Of a stretch of DNA of 64,000 bases, positions 21,195 through 31,427 are shown piece by piece. Numbering within the stretch: the stretch's first letter is position 1; every line of letters starts with the position of its first letter. Made by a program: the position numbers and the translations under genes. The notes beneath the pieces were generated by a model that was not told the DNA's origin, did no database searches, and saw only the letters and a program-made list of their open reading frames with translations. Origin of the DNA: Paraburkholderia acidicola (GTDB taxonomy: Bacteria; Pseudomonadota; Gammaproteobacteria; Burkholderiales; Burkholderiaceae); contig NZ_MTZV01000002.1 in assembly GCF_002362315.1 (NCBI RefSeq), positions 62,001 through 126,000 on the forward strand, written 5' to 3'.

Positions 21195-22334
21195 CTAGTT
21201 CAGTTGCGCGTGCAGCAGCGACACGATGTTCTGCGCATCCTTTGACGTATCGAGCTGGCCGTTCGCATCGAGCACGGCAATCTGGGTCAACTGATTGCCG
21301 CGCGAACGCACGTTGACCATGAATTCCGGACCCTGTTTCTTGGCGCTTTCGTTGCTATAGAACAGCTTGCCGAACAGCCCGTCGCGCTTCAGTTCCTGCG
21401 TCGAATCCGCGTAGCGCACATAGTAGATGCCCTTCTGGCGATCGCGGTTGTCGACGGTGAAGTTCGTCCGGTCGAGCGCGAGACCGACACGCAGCCATGC
21501 GCTGTCGAACGGTTCCTGCAGATCGAGCGTCGAACCGCCACTCGACGTATCGAGCTGCGCAGGCGCCACAGCCAGTCGCGCATCGGTCAGCAGTTGCTTC
21601 GATTGCGCGTCGGTCAGGCCAAACTTCTGCATCAGCTGAGCGAGAAATTCCGCTTCGAGCGCTGGATCGCGCGGCCGTTCGACCCAGCGCGACGATGTCT
21701 TGTCCTGCCCAGTCAGCATTTCTTCCATGGCACTGTGCGTGATCGAAATGTCGGTGGCGCCGTTCGGATCGCGCGACACGAGCGTACGGAACATGTCTCG
21801 GGTTCCCGACGAATACGCGAAATCGATCACGCGGCCGATCGTGCGACGGAACCAGTCATCCGGAATCTTCGCGCGGTTCTCGGCCCAGTCGGTCGTCATG
21901 ATGCCGGTAGCGGGCGCGTCGGTCTTCAACGAGAAGCCAGCGTCCTTCCAGAAATCCTGCAACAGCGGCCACAACTGGTCAGGCGTGCGGCCATCGACCA
22001 CCAGCCAGCGATGATCGCCGTCACGCTCGATGTGCATGCCGAGCGGATCCTGCGTGTTCGGTACGCCCTCGGTCGAATTGCCAGCCGCCGTCACCGCGCG
22101 CTGCGGTGCGCCGCCGAACGCCTTGTCGGCCGGGGGCGCGGTGTAGCGCGGATCGATACCGGTCGGTGTCAGATCGCTGGGGACTGCGAGCGGCGGCGCG
22201 CTGCTCGTCGTCTTGTAGTTGACGCGGTCGGTAGCGAACCAGTCGTTCAGCGTATCGCAGCCGGCGAGCATGCCGAGAGCGAGCGTCAGCGCCGCCATGC
22301 GGGTTGCGTGGAGGGAAAGTGCGGAACGTTTCAT
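21195..22334 (-). CDS. bamC: Outer membrane assembly lipoprotein BamC
   Basis: A 379-residue lipoprotein. The signal peptide ends GMLAGC with the lipidated Cys at 26, then an unstructured N-terminal stretch, then two helix-grip domains typical of BamC/NlpB. It is a subunit of the Bam complex that inserts beta-barrels. The start MKRSALSLHATRM gives the signal peptide; about 80 further open codons upstream are not coding-like. It lies between dapA and the MBL-fold gene. dapA-bamC order is the same in Escherichia coli. Confidence 0.94.
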   Translation of the reverse strand: MKRSALSLHATRMAALTLALGMLAGCDTLNDWFATDRVNYKTTSSAPPLAVPSDLTPTGIDPRYTAPPADKAFGGAPQRAVTAAGNSTEGVPNTQDPLGMHIERDGDHRWLVVDGRTPDQLWPLLQDFWKDAGFSLKTDAPATGIMTTDWAENRAKIPDDWFRRTIGRVIDFAYSSGTRDMFRTLVSRDPNGATDISITHSAMEEMLTGQDKTSSRWVERPRDPALEAEFLAQLMQKFGLTDAQSKQLLTDARLAVAPAQLDTSSGGSTLDLQEPFDSAWLRVGLALDRTNFTVDNRDRQKGIYYVRYADSTQELKRDGLFGKLFYSNESAKKQGPEFMVNVRSRGNQLTQIAVLDANGQLDTSKDAQNIVSLLHAQLN

Positions 22335-22456
22335 GAGGTCCTTCGTGAAGCTGGAACGCGGTGCCTGGTTCTGAGCCGGAACGTGGCGGGATCGACGTCG
22401 GTTAAGGAAATGCCGGTGACGGTGCAGCCCGGTCGCGTAACCGGGCCAGCCCCGCT

Positions 22457-23368
22457 TCAGCCCATCAAGCCCGCTTCGCGCAGCGCGGCGAGCACGCCTT
22501 CGTGGTAGTGCGCATCGAGCGGCGTAAGCGGCAGGCGGATGCCGCCCTGAATGCGACCCAGTTGCTGCAGCGCCCATTTCGCCGGAATCGGGTTCGATTC
22601 GACGAACAGGTTCTTGTGCAGCGACAACAACTTCAGATGAATGGCGCGGGCAGTCTTCGCGTCGGCGGCAAGTGCGGCCTTGCAGAGCTCGCTCATCGCG
22701 CGCGGCGCGATGTTGGCCGTGACCGAGATATTGCCGTGGCCGCCCAGCAGCATGAGTGCGATCGCGGTCGGATCGTCGCCGCTGTAGATGCCGAAATGCG
22801 CGGGCGCCGACTTGATCAGGTGCGCCGCGCGGTCGATATTGCCGGTCGCTTCCTTCACGCCGATCACGCCCGGCACCTGGGCCAGACGCAGGATCGTCTC
22901 GTTCGACATGTCCGCGACCGTGCGGCCCGGTACGTTGTAGAGGATGACCGGCAGATCGACCGTTTCCGCGATTTTCGAAAAATGGCGGTAGATGCCTTCC
23001 TGGGTCGGTTTGTTGTAGTAAGGCACGACCTGCAGCGTCGCATCGGCGCCGGCGCGCTTCGCGTGCTCGGTCAGCTCGATGGCTTCCGCCGTGGAGTTGC
23101 CGCCCGAGCCCGCGATCACCGGAATCCGGCCCGCGGTGTGCTCGACTGCGGTCTTGATCATCAGCACGTGCTCGTCGACCGACAGCGTCGCCGATTCGCC
23201 GCTCGTCCCGACGACGACCAGCCCGTTCGTGCCCTCTTCGATGTGCCAGTCGATCAGTTTGCGGAACGCCGGCAGATCGAGGCCGCCGTCTTCGAGCATC
23301 GGCGTAATGATGGCAGGGATGCTGCCGCGAATCTGGATGCCGTCGTTGCTATGTGTGCCGTTAGTCAT
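22457..23368 (-). CDS. dapA: 4-hydroxy-tetrahydrodipicolinate synthase DapA
   Basis: A 303-residue TIM-barrel aldolase of normal length. The proton-relay Tyr lies in ILYNVPGRT and the Schiff-base Lys in GVKEATG. It condenses pyruvate with aspartate semialdehyde, the entry step to lysine and diaminopimelate for peptidoglycan. A TACAAT box lies about 32 bases upstream at 23400-23405 (minus strand), so it may have its own promoter. The neighbours are a methyltransferase gene upstream and bamC downstream. Confidence 0.97.
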   Translation of the reverse strand: MTNGTHSNDGIQIRGSIPAIITPMLEDGGLDLPAFRKLIDWHIEEGTNGLVVVGTSGESATLSVDEHVLMIKTAVEHTAGRIPVIAGSGGNSTAEAIELTEHAKRAGADATLQVVPYYNKPTQEGIYRHFSKIAETVDLPVILYNVPGRTVADMSNETILRLAQVPGVIGVKEATGNIDRAAHLIKSAPAHFGIYSGDDPTAIALMLLGGHGNISVTANIAPRAMSELCKAALAADAKTARAIHLKLLSLHKNLFVESNPIPAKWALQQLGRIQGGIRLPLTPLDAHYHEGVLAALREAGLMG

Positions 23369-23410
23369 GAAACGCCATGAATTGAATCGGTAAATCGCGA
23401 TTGTAGCGGA

Positions 23411-24007
23411 TTAGCCGGGCAGAACGTAACGCGGAGGGGGTCGTGCACCTTCCGTATCGTTGTCGCCAGGCCCCTCGAAAATCGCACAAATCCGCTGGAC
23501 ATAAGCCTGACGCGGTTGTGCAAGAAAACCATCGGTGAATCCGACAACCCGCAGCCGCCCGCGGACGACCTCGAGCAACTCGCCCGGCGCCAGCAGAAAT
23601 TCTGGTCGCGACGGTTTGCCGACCGTCTGGTTGCCGTGCGCGAAGGTTTCGTAGATCAGCACGCCGCCGGGCGCGAGCGCGTCGAGCAGCGTCGTGAATA
23701 GCGGTCGATGCAGATAGTTCGTCACGATCACCGCGGCAAACTGCGCGTCGGCGCGCAGGGGCCATGGCGCGCCTTCGAGATCGGCGGCAAGCGTCGCGAT
23801 GCGCGGTTCGTCGCGCATCGTGGCCAGCGCATCGATGTCGCGATCGATCGCCGTCACCGGATGGCCGCGCTCAGCGAACCAGCGGGCGTGCCGGCCGCGC
23901 CCCGACGCGACGTCGAGCACCGTACCGCCCGGCGCGATCAGATGCGCCCAGCTGCAGACCCAGCTCGACGGCTCGGCCAGAGTGGCGGCCAACGGTTGAT
24001 CGCTCAT
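23411..24007 (-). CDS. Class I SAM-dependent methyltransferase
   Basis: A 198-residue methyltransferase of the small UbiE/Tehb-like type. Motif I VLDVASGRGRHARWF is near residue 30, and the acidic residue binding the ribose is in AIDRD. The substrate is unknown. The start MSDQPLAATLAEPSSW is preferred; 41 extra open codons upstream overlap the end of trpS. It lies 34 bases after trpS and 42 bases before dapA and is probably in the same transcript. Confidence 0.86.
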   Translation of the reverse strand: MSDQPLAATLAEPSSWVCSWAHLIAPGGTVLDVASGRGRHARWFAERGHPVTAIDRDIDALATMRDEPRIATLAADLEGAPWPLRADAQFAAVIVTNYLHRPLFTTLLDALAPGGVLIYETFAHGNQTVGKPSRPEFLLAPGELLEVVRGRLRVVGFTDGFLAQPRQAYVQRICAIFEGPGDNDTEGARPPPRYVLPG

Positions 24008-24041
24008 GCGGACAGACCGCGACGCGGCGCTGCGAACGCGA

Positions 24042-25244
<1,203 letters not shown>

Positions 25245-25248
25245 GGTC

Positions 25249-25914
25249 TTATGAGAAGAGCGAAACGAGAGGAGTCAGGATGGTCGTGACCGCATCGTAG
25301 CCGAGATCGACCAGCGGTCGTAGCCAGTAGCGTGTCAGGGTGCCCGTCATCACCAGCGCCATGACGATGAAGAATCCGTACGGTTCGATGCGCGACAGCG
25401 CGATGGCCGCACGCGTCGGCAGCAAGGCGGTGAGCACACGGCCGCCATCGAGCGGCGGCAAGGGGAACAGGTTCAGCACGCCGAGCACGAGGTTCACGCC
25501 GACGCCGGCCGCGGCCATCCGTGTGAAGAACGGTTCATCGACGCCGACCACGGCAAGCACCACACCGACCACGCCCCACACGAGCGCCTGGATGAAATTG
25601 CATCCGGGTCCGGCGAGCGCGACCCACAGGCTGCCCCAGCGCGGATTGCGCAGATTGCCGAACGCGACCGGGACCGGCTTCGCATAGCCGAACATGAAGG
25701 CGCCGCTCGTTGCGAAGTACAGCACCAGCGGAATCACGATCGTGCCGAGTGGATCGATGTGCCGCATCGGATTGAACGACACGCGACCGAGCACGTAGGC
25801 GGTGTTGTCGCCGAGCATTCGCGCGACGTAACCGTGTGCCGCTTCGTGCAACGTGATCGCGAAGATCACGGGCAACGCGTAGACGGCGATAGTTTGTATC
25901 AGGGAAGAATCCAT
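25249..25914 (-). CDS. Site-2 protease family (M50) membrane protein
   Basis: A 221-residue intramembrane metalloprotease-like protein. The zinc motif HEAAH is at residues 23-27 in the first helix and the third-ligand region LFPLPPLDGG is near 150. About five to six membrane segments are visible. It lacks a PDZ domain, so it belongs to the small M50 group without known substrate. The gene starts soon after a TACAAT box (25923-25928, minus strand), only 9 bases before the ATG, which would make the leader very short. Confidence 0.9.
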   Translation of the reverse strand: MDSSLIQTIAVYALPVIFAITLHEAAHGYVARMLGDNTAYVLGRVSFNPMRHIDPLGTIVIPLVLYFATSGAFMFGYAKPVPVAFGNLRNPRWGSLWVALAGPGCNFIQALVWGVVGVVLAVVGVDEPFFTRMAAAGVGVNLVLGVLNLFPLPPLDGGRVLTALLPTRAAIALSRIEPYGFFIVMALVMTGTLTRYWLRPLVDLGYDAVTTILTPLVSLFS

Positions 25915-25922
25915 AGCTCGCT

Positions 25923-25928
25923 ATTGTA
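25923..25928 (-). promoter_or_regulatory. Possible -10 box of the site-2 protease gene
   Basis: TACAAT followed by AGCG on the minus strand ends 9 bases before the ATG. If used, transcription would start almost at the start codon, giving a nearly leaderless message. Confidence 0.35.
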
Positions 25929-26025
25929 ACAACGCGATTACGCGCGTCCGTCCGCCTTCTCTTACGGTGCGTTCAGGTCTCCCTGACGCTCCGCTCATAT
26001 CGTTTCGTTTACTCATACAGCCTGC

Positions 26026-26661
26026 TCATGCAGCCTGGCCCAGCCCGAACGGCGCGAGACTGCCGCGCCCTGCCCGCACCAGCACCGGCTCTTCTCCGGT
26101 CAGATCGATGATCGTCGATGGTTCGCGCGGACACGCACCGCCGTCGATCACCAGATCAAGCTGCTTTTCAAGGCGCGCTCGGATCTCGTCGGGATCGTTG
26201 AGCGGCTCCGTTTCGCCGGGCATGATCAGCGTCGTACCCAGCAGTGGCTGCCCAAGCTCCTCGAGGATCGCAAGCGTGATCGCATGATCGGGCACCCGCA
26301 GCCCGATCGTCTTGCGCGACGGATGAGACAACCGGCGCGGCACCTCTTTGGTCGCTTCCAGCACGAACACGTAGGGCCCCGGCGTCACCGACTTGATCAG
26401 CCGGTACTGGCGGTTGTCCACCATCGCGAAATTGGCAAGCTCGGACAGATCGCGCACCAGCAGCGACAACAACTGACGTTCGTCGAGCCCACGGATGCGC
26501 CGCAGACGTTCGACCGCCTGCTTGTCATCGAGATGGCATGCGAGTGCGTAGCTGGAATCGGTGGGCAGCGCGACCACGCCGCCGTCGTTGATGATCTGCA
26601 CCGCCTGCTTGATCAGGCGCGACTGCGGATTGTCCGGATGAACCCGAAAAAATTGCGACAT
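26026..26661 (-). CDS. YciO/Sua5/YrdC family protein
   Basis: A 211-residue YrdC-fold protein. The nucleotide-binding segment VALPTDSSYALAC is near residue 30 and the C-terminal region DLVIDGG-x-STIIDL is typical of the fold. The pattern fits YciO, whose threonylcarbamoyl-AMP synthase activity is weaker or uncertain, rather than TsaC. I chose MSQFFRVHPDNPQ as start because the 74 codons upstream are rich in Arg/Ala and overlap the PHP gene. It lies 82 bases after the PHP gene. Confidence 0.9.
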   Translation of the reverse strand: MSQFFRVHPDNPQSRLIKQAVQIINDGGVVALPTDSSYALACHLDDKQAVERLRRIRGLDERQLLSLLVRDLSELANFAMVDNRQYRLIKSVTPGPYVFVLEATKEVPRRLSHPSRKTIGLRVPDHAITLAILEELGQPLLGTTLIMPGETEPLNDPDEIRARLEKQLDLVIDGGACPREPSTIIDLTGEEPVLVRAGRGSLAPFGLGQAA

Positions 26662-26743
26662 GGCGATCAGGTGAGGAAATTGGACGATGCGCCGGCTTGC
26701 ATCGGCAGATGCGCGGCGCGTGCCGTTGCGGCACCGCGCGGCA

Positions 26744-27574
26744 TCACAGCCAGCGTTCCCAGACAGGCTTGAGATCGGACGGAAGCGGCGGCAGGCTACC
26801 CAGCTCGACGCGGCTTTCGCCGGGTGAATGAAAATCGGAGCCGCGCGAGGCTTCGAAGCCGAAGCGGCGCGCGACGTCTGCATACTCGCGATACTGATCC
26901 GGCGTGTGGCTACCGGTCACGACTTCGATTGCCTTGCCGCCGAGATCGATGAATTCGCCGAACAGCGCATCGAACTCGAGCGGCGTGTAAGCGTAACGGC
27001 CTGGATGCGCGATGACGGCTTCGCCGCCAGCGGCGTGAATCCATTTGACCGCGTCGGCCAGCTTCGCCCAGCGATGCGCAACGTAGCCCGGCTTGCCATC
27101 GCCGAGGTAGCGGGTAAACGCATCCTGCGTCGATTCCGCGTAGCCCGCATCGACCATGAAACGCGCGAAGTGAGTGCGCGACATCATGTCCGGATTCGAC
27201 ACGTACTTCAACGCGCCTTCGTAAGCATCCGGCACGCCCAGGGTGGCCAACTGCTCGCCGATCGCCTCACCACGCGCGGCACGACCGTTACGCGTACGCG
27301 CAAGGCCGTCGACCAGCGCGCTACACGCAGGGTCTACATGCAGGCCGACGATATGCACGGTCCGCGACGCCCAGGTCACCGAAATCTCGACACCGCCCAG
27401 ATAGCGCATGCCGAGCGCCTCGGCGGTCGCGCGCGCCTCTGGCTGGCCAGCCACTTCATCGTGATCCGTCAACGCCCATAACGTCACGCCGCACGCGTGC
27501 GCGCGCCGCGCGACGTCGGCGGGCGCGAAGTGGCCGTCGGAAACGGTGGAGTGGCAATGGAGATCGGCGTTCAT
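26744..27574 (-). CDS. PHP-domain phosphatase, RNase AM-like
   Basis: A 276-residue PHP-domain metal hydrolase. The first metal motif DLHCHSTVSDG is at 4-14 and TDHDEVAGQ follows. This is the YciV/TrpH family; characterised relatives are 3',5'-nucleoside bisphosphate phosphatases and RNase AM, which trims 5' ends of small stable RNAs. The next gene is yciO-like, as in Escherichia coli where yciV and yciO adjoin. MNADLHCHS is the family start. A perfect 17-bp palindrome overlaps its -10 box. Confidence 0.92.
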   Translation of the reverse strand: MNADLHCHSTVSDGHFAPADVARRAHACGVTLWALTDHDEVAGQPEARATAEALGMRYLGGVEISVTWASRTVHIVGLHVDPACSALVDGLARTRNGRAARGEAIGEQLATLGVPDAYEGALKYVSNPDMMSRTHFARFMVDAGYAESTQDAFTRYLGDGKPGYVAHRWAKLADAVKWIHAAGGEAVIAHPGRYAYTPLEFDALFGEFIDLGGKAIEVVTGSHTPDQYREYADVARRFGFEASRGSDFHSPGESRVELGSLPPLPSDLKPVWERWL

Positions 27575-27599
27575 GTGGGTTTGTGGAGGTTCACGCGCT

Positions 27600-27619
27600 A
27601 TTTTACTGCAATGCAGTAA
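27600..27619 (-). promoter_or_regulatory. Promoter -10 with overlapping 17-bp palindrome
   Basis: TTACTGCAATGCAGTAA at 27603-27619 has perfect 8-base arms around one central base. On the minus strand a -10-like TAAAAT followed by AGCG occupies 27600-27605, so the palindrome covers the -10 and the spacer. It lies 26-45 bases before the PHP phosphatase ATG. A dimeric repressor site is a fair guess; which regulator binds is unknown. Confidence 0.6.
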
Positions 27620-27714
27620 GCGAACGCTGACCAATCTCCGGAAACCCGCATGGCCTGCGCCGCGTGGGTTTCCTTATGCGCAAAAAGTCAGCCGCGTGAC
27701 ATCGCCCGATGACG

Positions 27715-28599
27715 CTACGTGCAAAACGCCTCGATCAACGCCGCGACCTGCTCCGGCTGGTCGTGATGCACCATATGACCGGCATCGTCGATGATCTTTT
27801 CGCGCCAGTTCGGAAACGCGCGGAAACGGGCCTTGAATTCGTCGAGCGGGATCTCGCCAGCGATCATCGCGAGCGTTGGCGATGCGGCCGCTTCGACGTG
27901 CAGGACCTTCGCCTGCACCTTGGCCCACACCGCCATGACTTCGTCGAGCCGGTACAGCATCGGGCCGCGCATCTTGTGCGCGGGATCGGCCAGCAGTTCG
28001 TAGCCGCCCTCGCCGTCCGGGCGCGACCAGTGCTCGGCGAGAAACCGGGCGCGCTGTGCGCTCAGGCGCTCATTGGTCTTGACGAGCCGTGCCGCGACCG
28101 CGTCGAGCGACGCGTAATGCTTCAGGCTCGGCGGTTCGCGCATTTCATCGAGCCAGCCGCGCAAGCGCCGTGGCGCCTGTGCCGCAAACGAAGGCGCCAG
28201 TCCGAACCCTTCGAGGTCGACCACCCTCCGCACGCGCTCCGGCCTGATCCCCGCGTACAGGCAAACGACGTTCGCGCCCATGCTGTGCCCAACCAGGTTG
28301 ACCTCGCCGGTCGGCGCGTAATGATCGAGCAGCGCATCGAGATCCGACAGGTACTCCTGAAACCAGTAGTGCCCGGCGCCGCGCTCCGCGACCGGCCAGT
28401 CGGATAGCCCGAAACCGCGCGCATCCGGGGCGATCACCTGCCAGTCGCCGCCCAGCGCGTCGACCACGAACTGGAACGACGCGGCGACATCCATCCAGCC
28501 GTGCAGCATGAACAGTGCGGGAGCGTCCGGATTTCCCCAGCGGCGCACATGCAGCCGCACACCGTGGACGGAAACGAAATCGGACTGGGAAGTATTCAT
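27715..28599 (-). CDS. Alpha/beta hydrolase
   Basis: A 294-residue alpha/beta-hydrolase. The oxyanion segment LHGWMDV is near residue 35, the nucleophile elbow GHSMGAN near 107, and the catalytic His is in DAGHMVHHD near the end. Substrate unknown; it resembles esterase or epoxide-hydrolase-like members. It lies 81 bases after the DUF455 gene and 140 bases before the PHP gene, and may form a two-gene unit with the former. Confidence 0.88.
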   Translation of the reverse strand: MNTSQSDFVSVHGVRLHVRRWGNPDAPALFMLHGWMDVAASFQFVVDALGGDWQVIAPDARGFGLSDWPVAERGAGHYWFQEYLSDLDALLDHYAPTGEVNLVGHSMGANVVCLYAGIRPERVRRVVDLEGFGLAPSFAAQAPRRLRGWLDEMREPPSLKHYASLDAVAARLVKTNERLSAQRARFLAEHWSRPDGEGGYELLADPAHKMRGPMLYRLDEVMAVWAKVQAKVLHVEAAASPTLAMIAGEIPLDEFKARFRAFPNWREKIIDDAGHMVHHDQPEQVAALIEAFCT

Positions 28600-28680
28600 G
28601 AGCGACCCGCAAAAAAAAGAATGGTCGTTCGATTATATCGACGTCTGCGTCCGGCGGCTGTCGGAGCGTGGAAGGAATGT

Positions 28681-29538
28681 TCAGTCGACCACTGGATCGT
28701 CGAGACCGGCAAGCGCCGCCAGCTCGGCTTCGTCGAAGCCGGCGTCGCGGCGCGCCGCGAAATTGAACGGGCCGCGCAGCTTCGGCGCCTTGTACTGCGC
28801 GGCGAGCAACGTGTACGTCGCGTGGGGATCGAGGGCGCGCGCGTCGCACAGATGGCGGAACCAGCGGTTGCCGATCAGCACGTGGCCGATCTCGTCGCGC
28901 AGGATTACGTCGAGAATCGCCGCTGACTCGTCATCGCCCGCCTGCTTCAGACGCGCGCGGATCGGCGGCGACGCATCGAGTCCGCGTGCTTCGAGCGTCC
29001 GCGGCACGAGCGCCATGCGCGCGAGCACGTCGTCGCGGGTCCGGTCGCACATGTCCCACAGGCCGTCGTGCGCGGGAAAATCGCCGTATGCATGGCCGAA
29101 TTCGGCGAGCCGCGCGACGAGCAGCGAAAAGTGATGTGCTTCCTCTGCCGCGACTTTCAGCCAGTCGACGTAGAACGCTGTGGGCATACCGGCAAAGCGC
29201 CACACGGCGTCGAGCGCCAGGTTGATCGCGTTGAACTCGATATGCGCGAGTGCATGCAGCAGCACGGCACGCCCTTCTGGCGACTGCATGCTGCGCCTGC
29301 CGAGCTGGCGCGGCTCAACCAGCTCGGGCCGTGTGGGCCGTCCCGGCAGGTCCGGCGGCTCGGCGATCGTTGCGTCGGGGCGGCACACCGCAGTCCCGCC
29401 GTGAACCTCGATCTGCAGCAGGCGCGTCGCCCCGGCCTTGCGCGCCGGGTCACGCTCGCGCAAAGCGGCCAGCGCGGCGGTGCGAGCGCAGACCGGTTCG
29501 AACGGGACGGAAAAAGCAGGCGAAGCAGCGGCAACCAT
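28681..29538 (-). CDS. DUF455 ferritin-like protein
   Basis: A 285-residue protein of the DUF455 family, predicted to adopt a ferritin-like four-helix fold. Candidate metal ligands are His/Glu residues in ALAHIEFNAI, AAEEAHHFSLL and ILRDEIGHVLIG, spaced as in diiron ferritin-like proteins. No activity is established for the family. Start MVAAASPAFSVPF is chosen; 33 open codons before it are rejected. It is divergent from the gamma-carbonic-anhydrase-like gene. Confidence 0.82.
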   Translation of the reverse strand: MVAAASPAFSVPFEPVCARTAALAALRERDPARKAGATRLLQIEVHGGTAVCRPDATIAEPPDLPGRPTRPELVEPRQLGRRSMQSPEGRAVLLHALAHIEFNAINLALDAVWRFAGMPTAFYVDWLKVAAEEAHHFSLLVARLAEFGHAYGDFPAHDGLWDMCDRTRDDVLARMALVPRTLEARGLDASPPIRARLKQAGDDESAAILDVILRDEIGHVLIGNRWFRHLCDARALDPHATYTLLAAQYKAPKLRGPFNFAARRDAGFDEAELAALAGLDDPVVD

Positions 29539-29644
29539 GTCTGACGGACGAAGAAAGGAGTAGAAAAGCGCGGAAACGGACCACGCAACGAGGCGGCAAC
29601 GCACCCGCCGTCGCCACGTCACCCAGCCTCCATACACAACCGTT

Positions 29645-29650
29645 TACAAT
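29645..29650 (+). promoter_or_regulatory. Possible -10 box for the gamma-carbonic-anhydrase-like gene
   Basis: TACAAT lies about 90 bases upstream of the GTG start in the divergent region. No convincing -35 was found. Confidence 0.35.
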
Positions 29651-29738
29651 ACGCGATTCAACCATGATGCAGCGCCCCCGCGCGCTGCGAACGTGCGCGG
29701 AGCCGGTTTCCGGCGTGACGCGCGACACCGGAGACACC

Positions 29739-30263
29739 GTGGCAATCTACAAGCTCGGCACAGCAGCCCCGACCATTCACGAAAGCGTGTTCGTCGCGGA
29801 CACCGCGACGATCATCGGCAAGGTATCGGTGGAAGAAAACGCCAGTATCTGGTTCGGCGCGGCGATCCGCGGCGACAACGAGCTGATTTCGGTCGGCGCC
29901 GGCAGCAACATCCAGGAAGGCGCCGTGCTGCACACCGACCCCGGCTTCCCGCTGACGATCGAAGCCGACGTGACGATCGGCCATCAGGCAATGCTGCACG
30001 GCTGCACGATCAAGGAAGGCGCCCTGGTCGGAATTCAGGCGGTGGTCTTGAATGGAGCGGTAATCGGCCGCAACTGTCTGGTCGGAGCCGGCGCGGTCGT
30101 GACCGAAGGCAAGGTGTTTCCGGACAATTCGCTGATTCTGGGCGCGCCCGCCAAGGTCGTGCGCGAACTGACGGAGGCGGACATCGCCGGCATGCGGCGC
30201 AACGCGGCGAACTATGTGGAACGCCGCGAATATTTCAAGGCGCAGCTCGTGCGCATCGGCTGA
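29739..30263 (+). CDS. Gamma carbonic anhydrase family protein
   Basis: A 174-residue left-handed beta-helix hexapeptide-repeat protein. The three expected metal His are visible in VLHTDPG and IGHQAMLHGC. The family includes active gamma carbonic anhydrases and metal-free relatives such as PaaY and YrdA, so catalysis is likely but not proven. A GTG start is used, giving the usual MAIYKLG beginning; an upstream ATG near 29664 in the same frame would add about 25 unconserved residues. It precedes hslO by 65 bases. Confidence 0.9.
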   Translation: MAIYKLGTAAPTIHESVFVADTATIIGKVSVEENASIWFGAAIRGDNELISVGAGSNIQEGAVLHTDPGFPLTIEADVTIGHQAMLHGCTIKEGALVGIQAVVLNGAVIGRNCLVGAGAVVTEGKVFPDNSLILGAPAKVVRELTEADIAGMRRNAANYVERREYFKAQLVRIG

Positions 30264-30328
30264 TAGACAGCCGGTCGCGCGATGCGCAGGTGTGGCAGCG
30301 AGCCGCGCCCTAAATCTAAGGAAAAGTT

Positions 30329-31279
30329 GTGAAGGATCAGTTGCAAAAGTTCATCTTCAGCGCGGCGCCAGTGCGCGGCGAAATCGTTTCACTGCGCAAC
30401 ACCTGGCAGGAAGTGCTGACGCGCCGCGATTACCCGGCGCCCGTGCGAACCATCCTCGGCGAAATGATGGCTGCCTGCGCGCTGCTGTCCGCGAACCTGA
30501 AGTTCAACGGGACGCTGATCATGCAGATTTTCGGCGATGGGCCGGTGAAGATGCTGGTCGTCCAGTGCGGCTCGGATCTGTCGATGCGTGCCACAGCCAA
30601 GTTCTCCGGCGACGTCGCGGCCACCATCGGCGACGACACCACCCTGATCGAACTCCTCAACGCGGGCGGCCACGGTCGCTGCGTGATCACGCTCGATCCG
30701 CACGACAAGATGCCCGGTCAGCAGCCGTATCAGGGCATCGTGCCGTTGTCGGGCCTGGATGGGCCGCTGAAGTCGATGGCCGAGGTACTCGAGCATTACA
30801 TGCATCATTCGGAGCAGCTCGACACGCGTCTGTGGCTCGCCGCCAATACCGAGCGCGCAGTCGGCATGCTGCTGCAGAAGCTGCCCGGCGACGGCGGCAT
30901 CGTGCCGCATCCGGGCGAGCTGGACACCGACACGTGGGAACGCGTATGTACGCTCGGCGGTACGCTGTCGCGTGAGGAACTGCTGAAGGAAGAGCCCGAA
31001 ACCGTGTTCCGGCGTCTGTTCTGGCAGGAAAACGTCCAGCACTTCGAGCCGGCCACCGCGCGCTTCGAATGTAGCTGCTCACGTGAACGGGTTGGCGCCA
31101 TGCTGAAGATGCTCGGTCGCGAGGAAGTCGACAGCGTGCTCGAAGAGCGCGGTCACGTCGAGATTCACTGCGAGTTCTGCAATCAGCGCTATGAGTTCGA
31201 CCCGGTCGACGTCGCGCAACTTTTTCTTGCTAGCGGGCTCTCAGAAGGGTTAACGCCCGCTCCCGGGCAACGGCATTAA
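30329..31279 (+). CDS. hslO: Hsp33 redox-regulated chaperone HslO
   Basis: A 316-residue Hsp33. The N-terminal domain is followed by the redox switch with zinc ligands C248, C250, C281 and C284 (CxC and CxxC). Oxidation releases zinc and turns on holdase activity. The start is GTG with an AAGGA ribosome site about 6 bases upstream. It is about 20 residues longer than the Escherichia coli protein. It follows the gamma carbonic anhydrase gene, a pairing seen in related genomes. Confidence 0.96.
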   Translation: MKDQLQKFIFSAAPVRGEIVSLRNTWQEVLTRRDYPAPVRTILGEMMAACALLSANLKFNGTLIMQIFGDGPVKMLVVQCGSDLSMRATAKFSGDVAATIGDDTTLIELLNAGGHGRCVITLDPHDKMPGQQPYQGIVPLSGLDGPLKSMAEVLEHYMHHSEQLDTRLWLAANTERAVGMLLQKLPGDGGIVPHPGELDTDTWERVCTLGGTLSREELLKEEPETVFRRLFWQENVQHFEPATARFECSCSRERVGAMLKMLGREEVDSVLEERGHVEIHCEFCNQRYEFDPVDVAQLFLASGLSEGLTPAPGQRH

Positions 31280-31281
31280 CG

Positions 31282-31318
31282 GGCGGTGGCTATCCGGCTT
31301 GTGCGGGTAGCCACCGCC
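31282..31318 (+). terminator. Hairpin just after hslO
   Basis: Perfect 11-base arms (GGCGGTGGCTA and its complement) with a 15-base loop begin 2 bases after the hslO stop. Only GTTGT follows, so termination would be weak or factor-assisted. Confidence 0.6.
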
Positions 31319-31427
31319 GTTGTATCGTGGGCTGCAAAATCGGTGTTGCGCGTTGTTGCGGTGTATTACGGGTGAGCGTCAGCGTGTCGTTGTCAGACCA
31401 TGCAGGCGTCGACCGATGGAGAACGAA

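Noticed and set aside
27640..27673. Imperfect hairpin GGAAACCC / GGGTTTCC as terminator of the alpha/beta hydrolase gene
   Set aside because: No T tract on the minus strand and an unmatched bulge; too weak to list as a terminator.
29250..29738. Long N-terminal extension of the gamma carbonic anhydrase-like gene
   Set aside because: It runs antisense to the DUF455 gene and is Ala/Arg-rich; the GTG at 29739 gives the family start.
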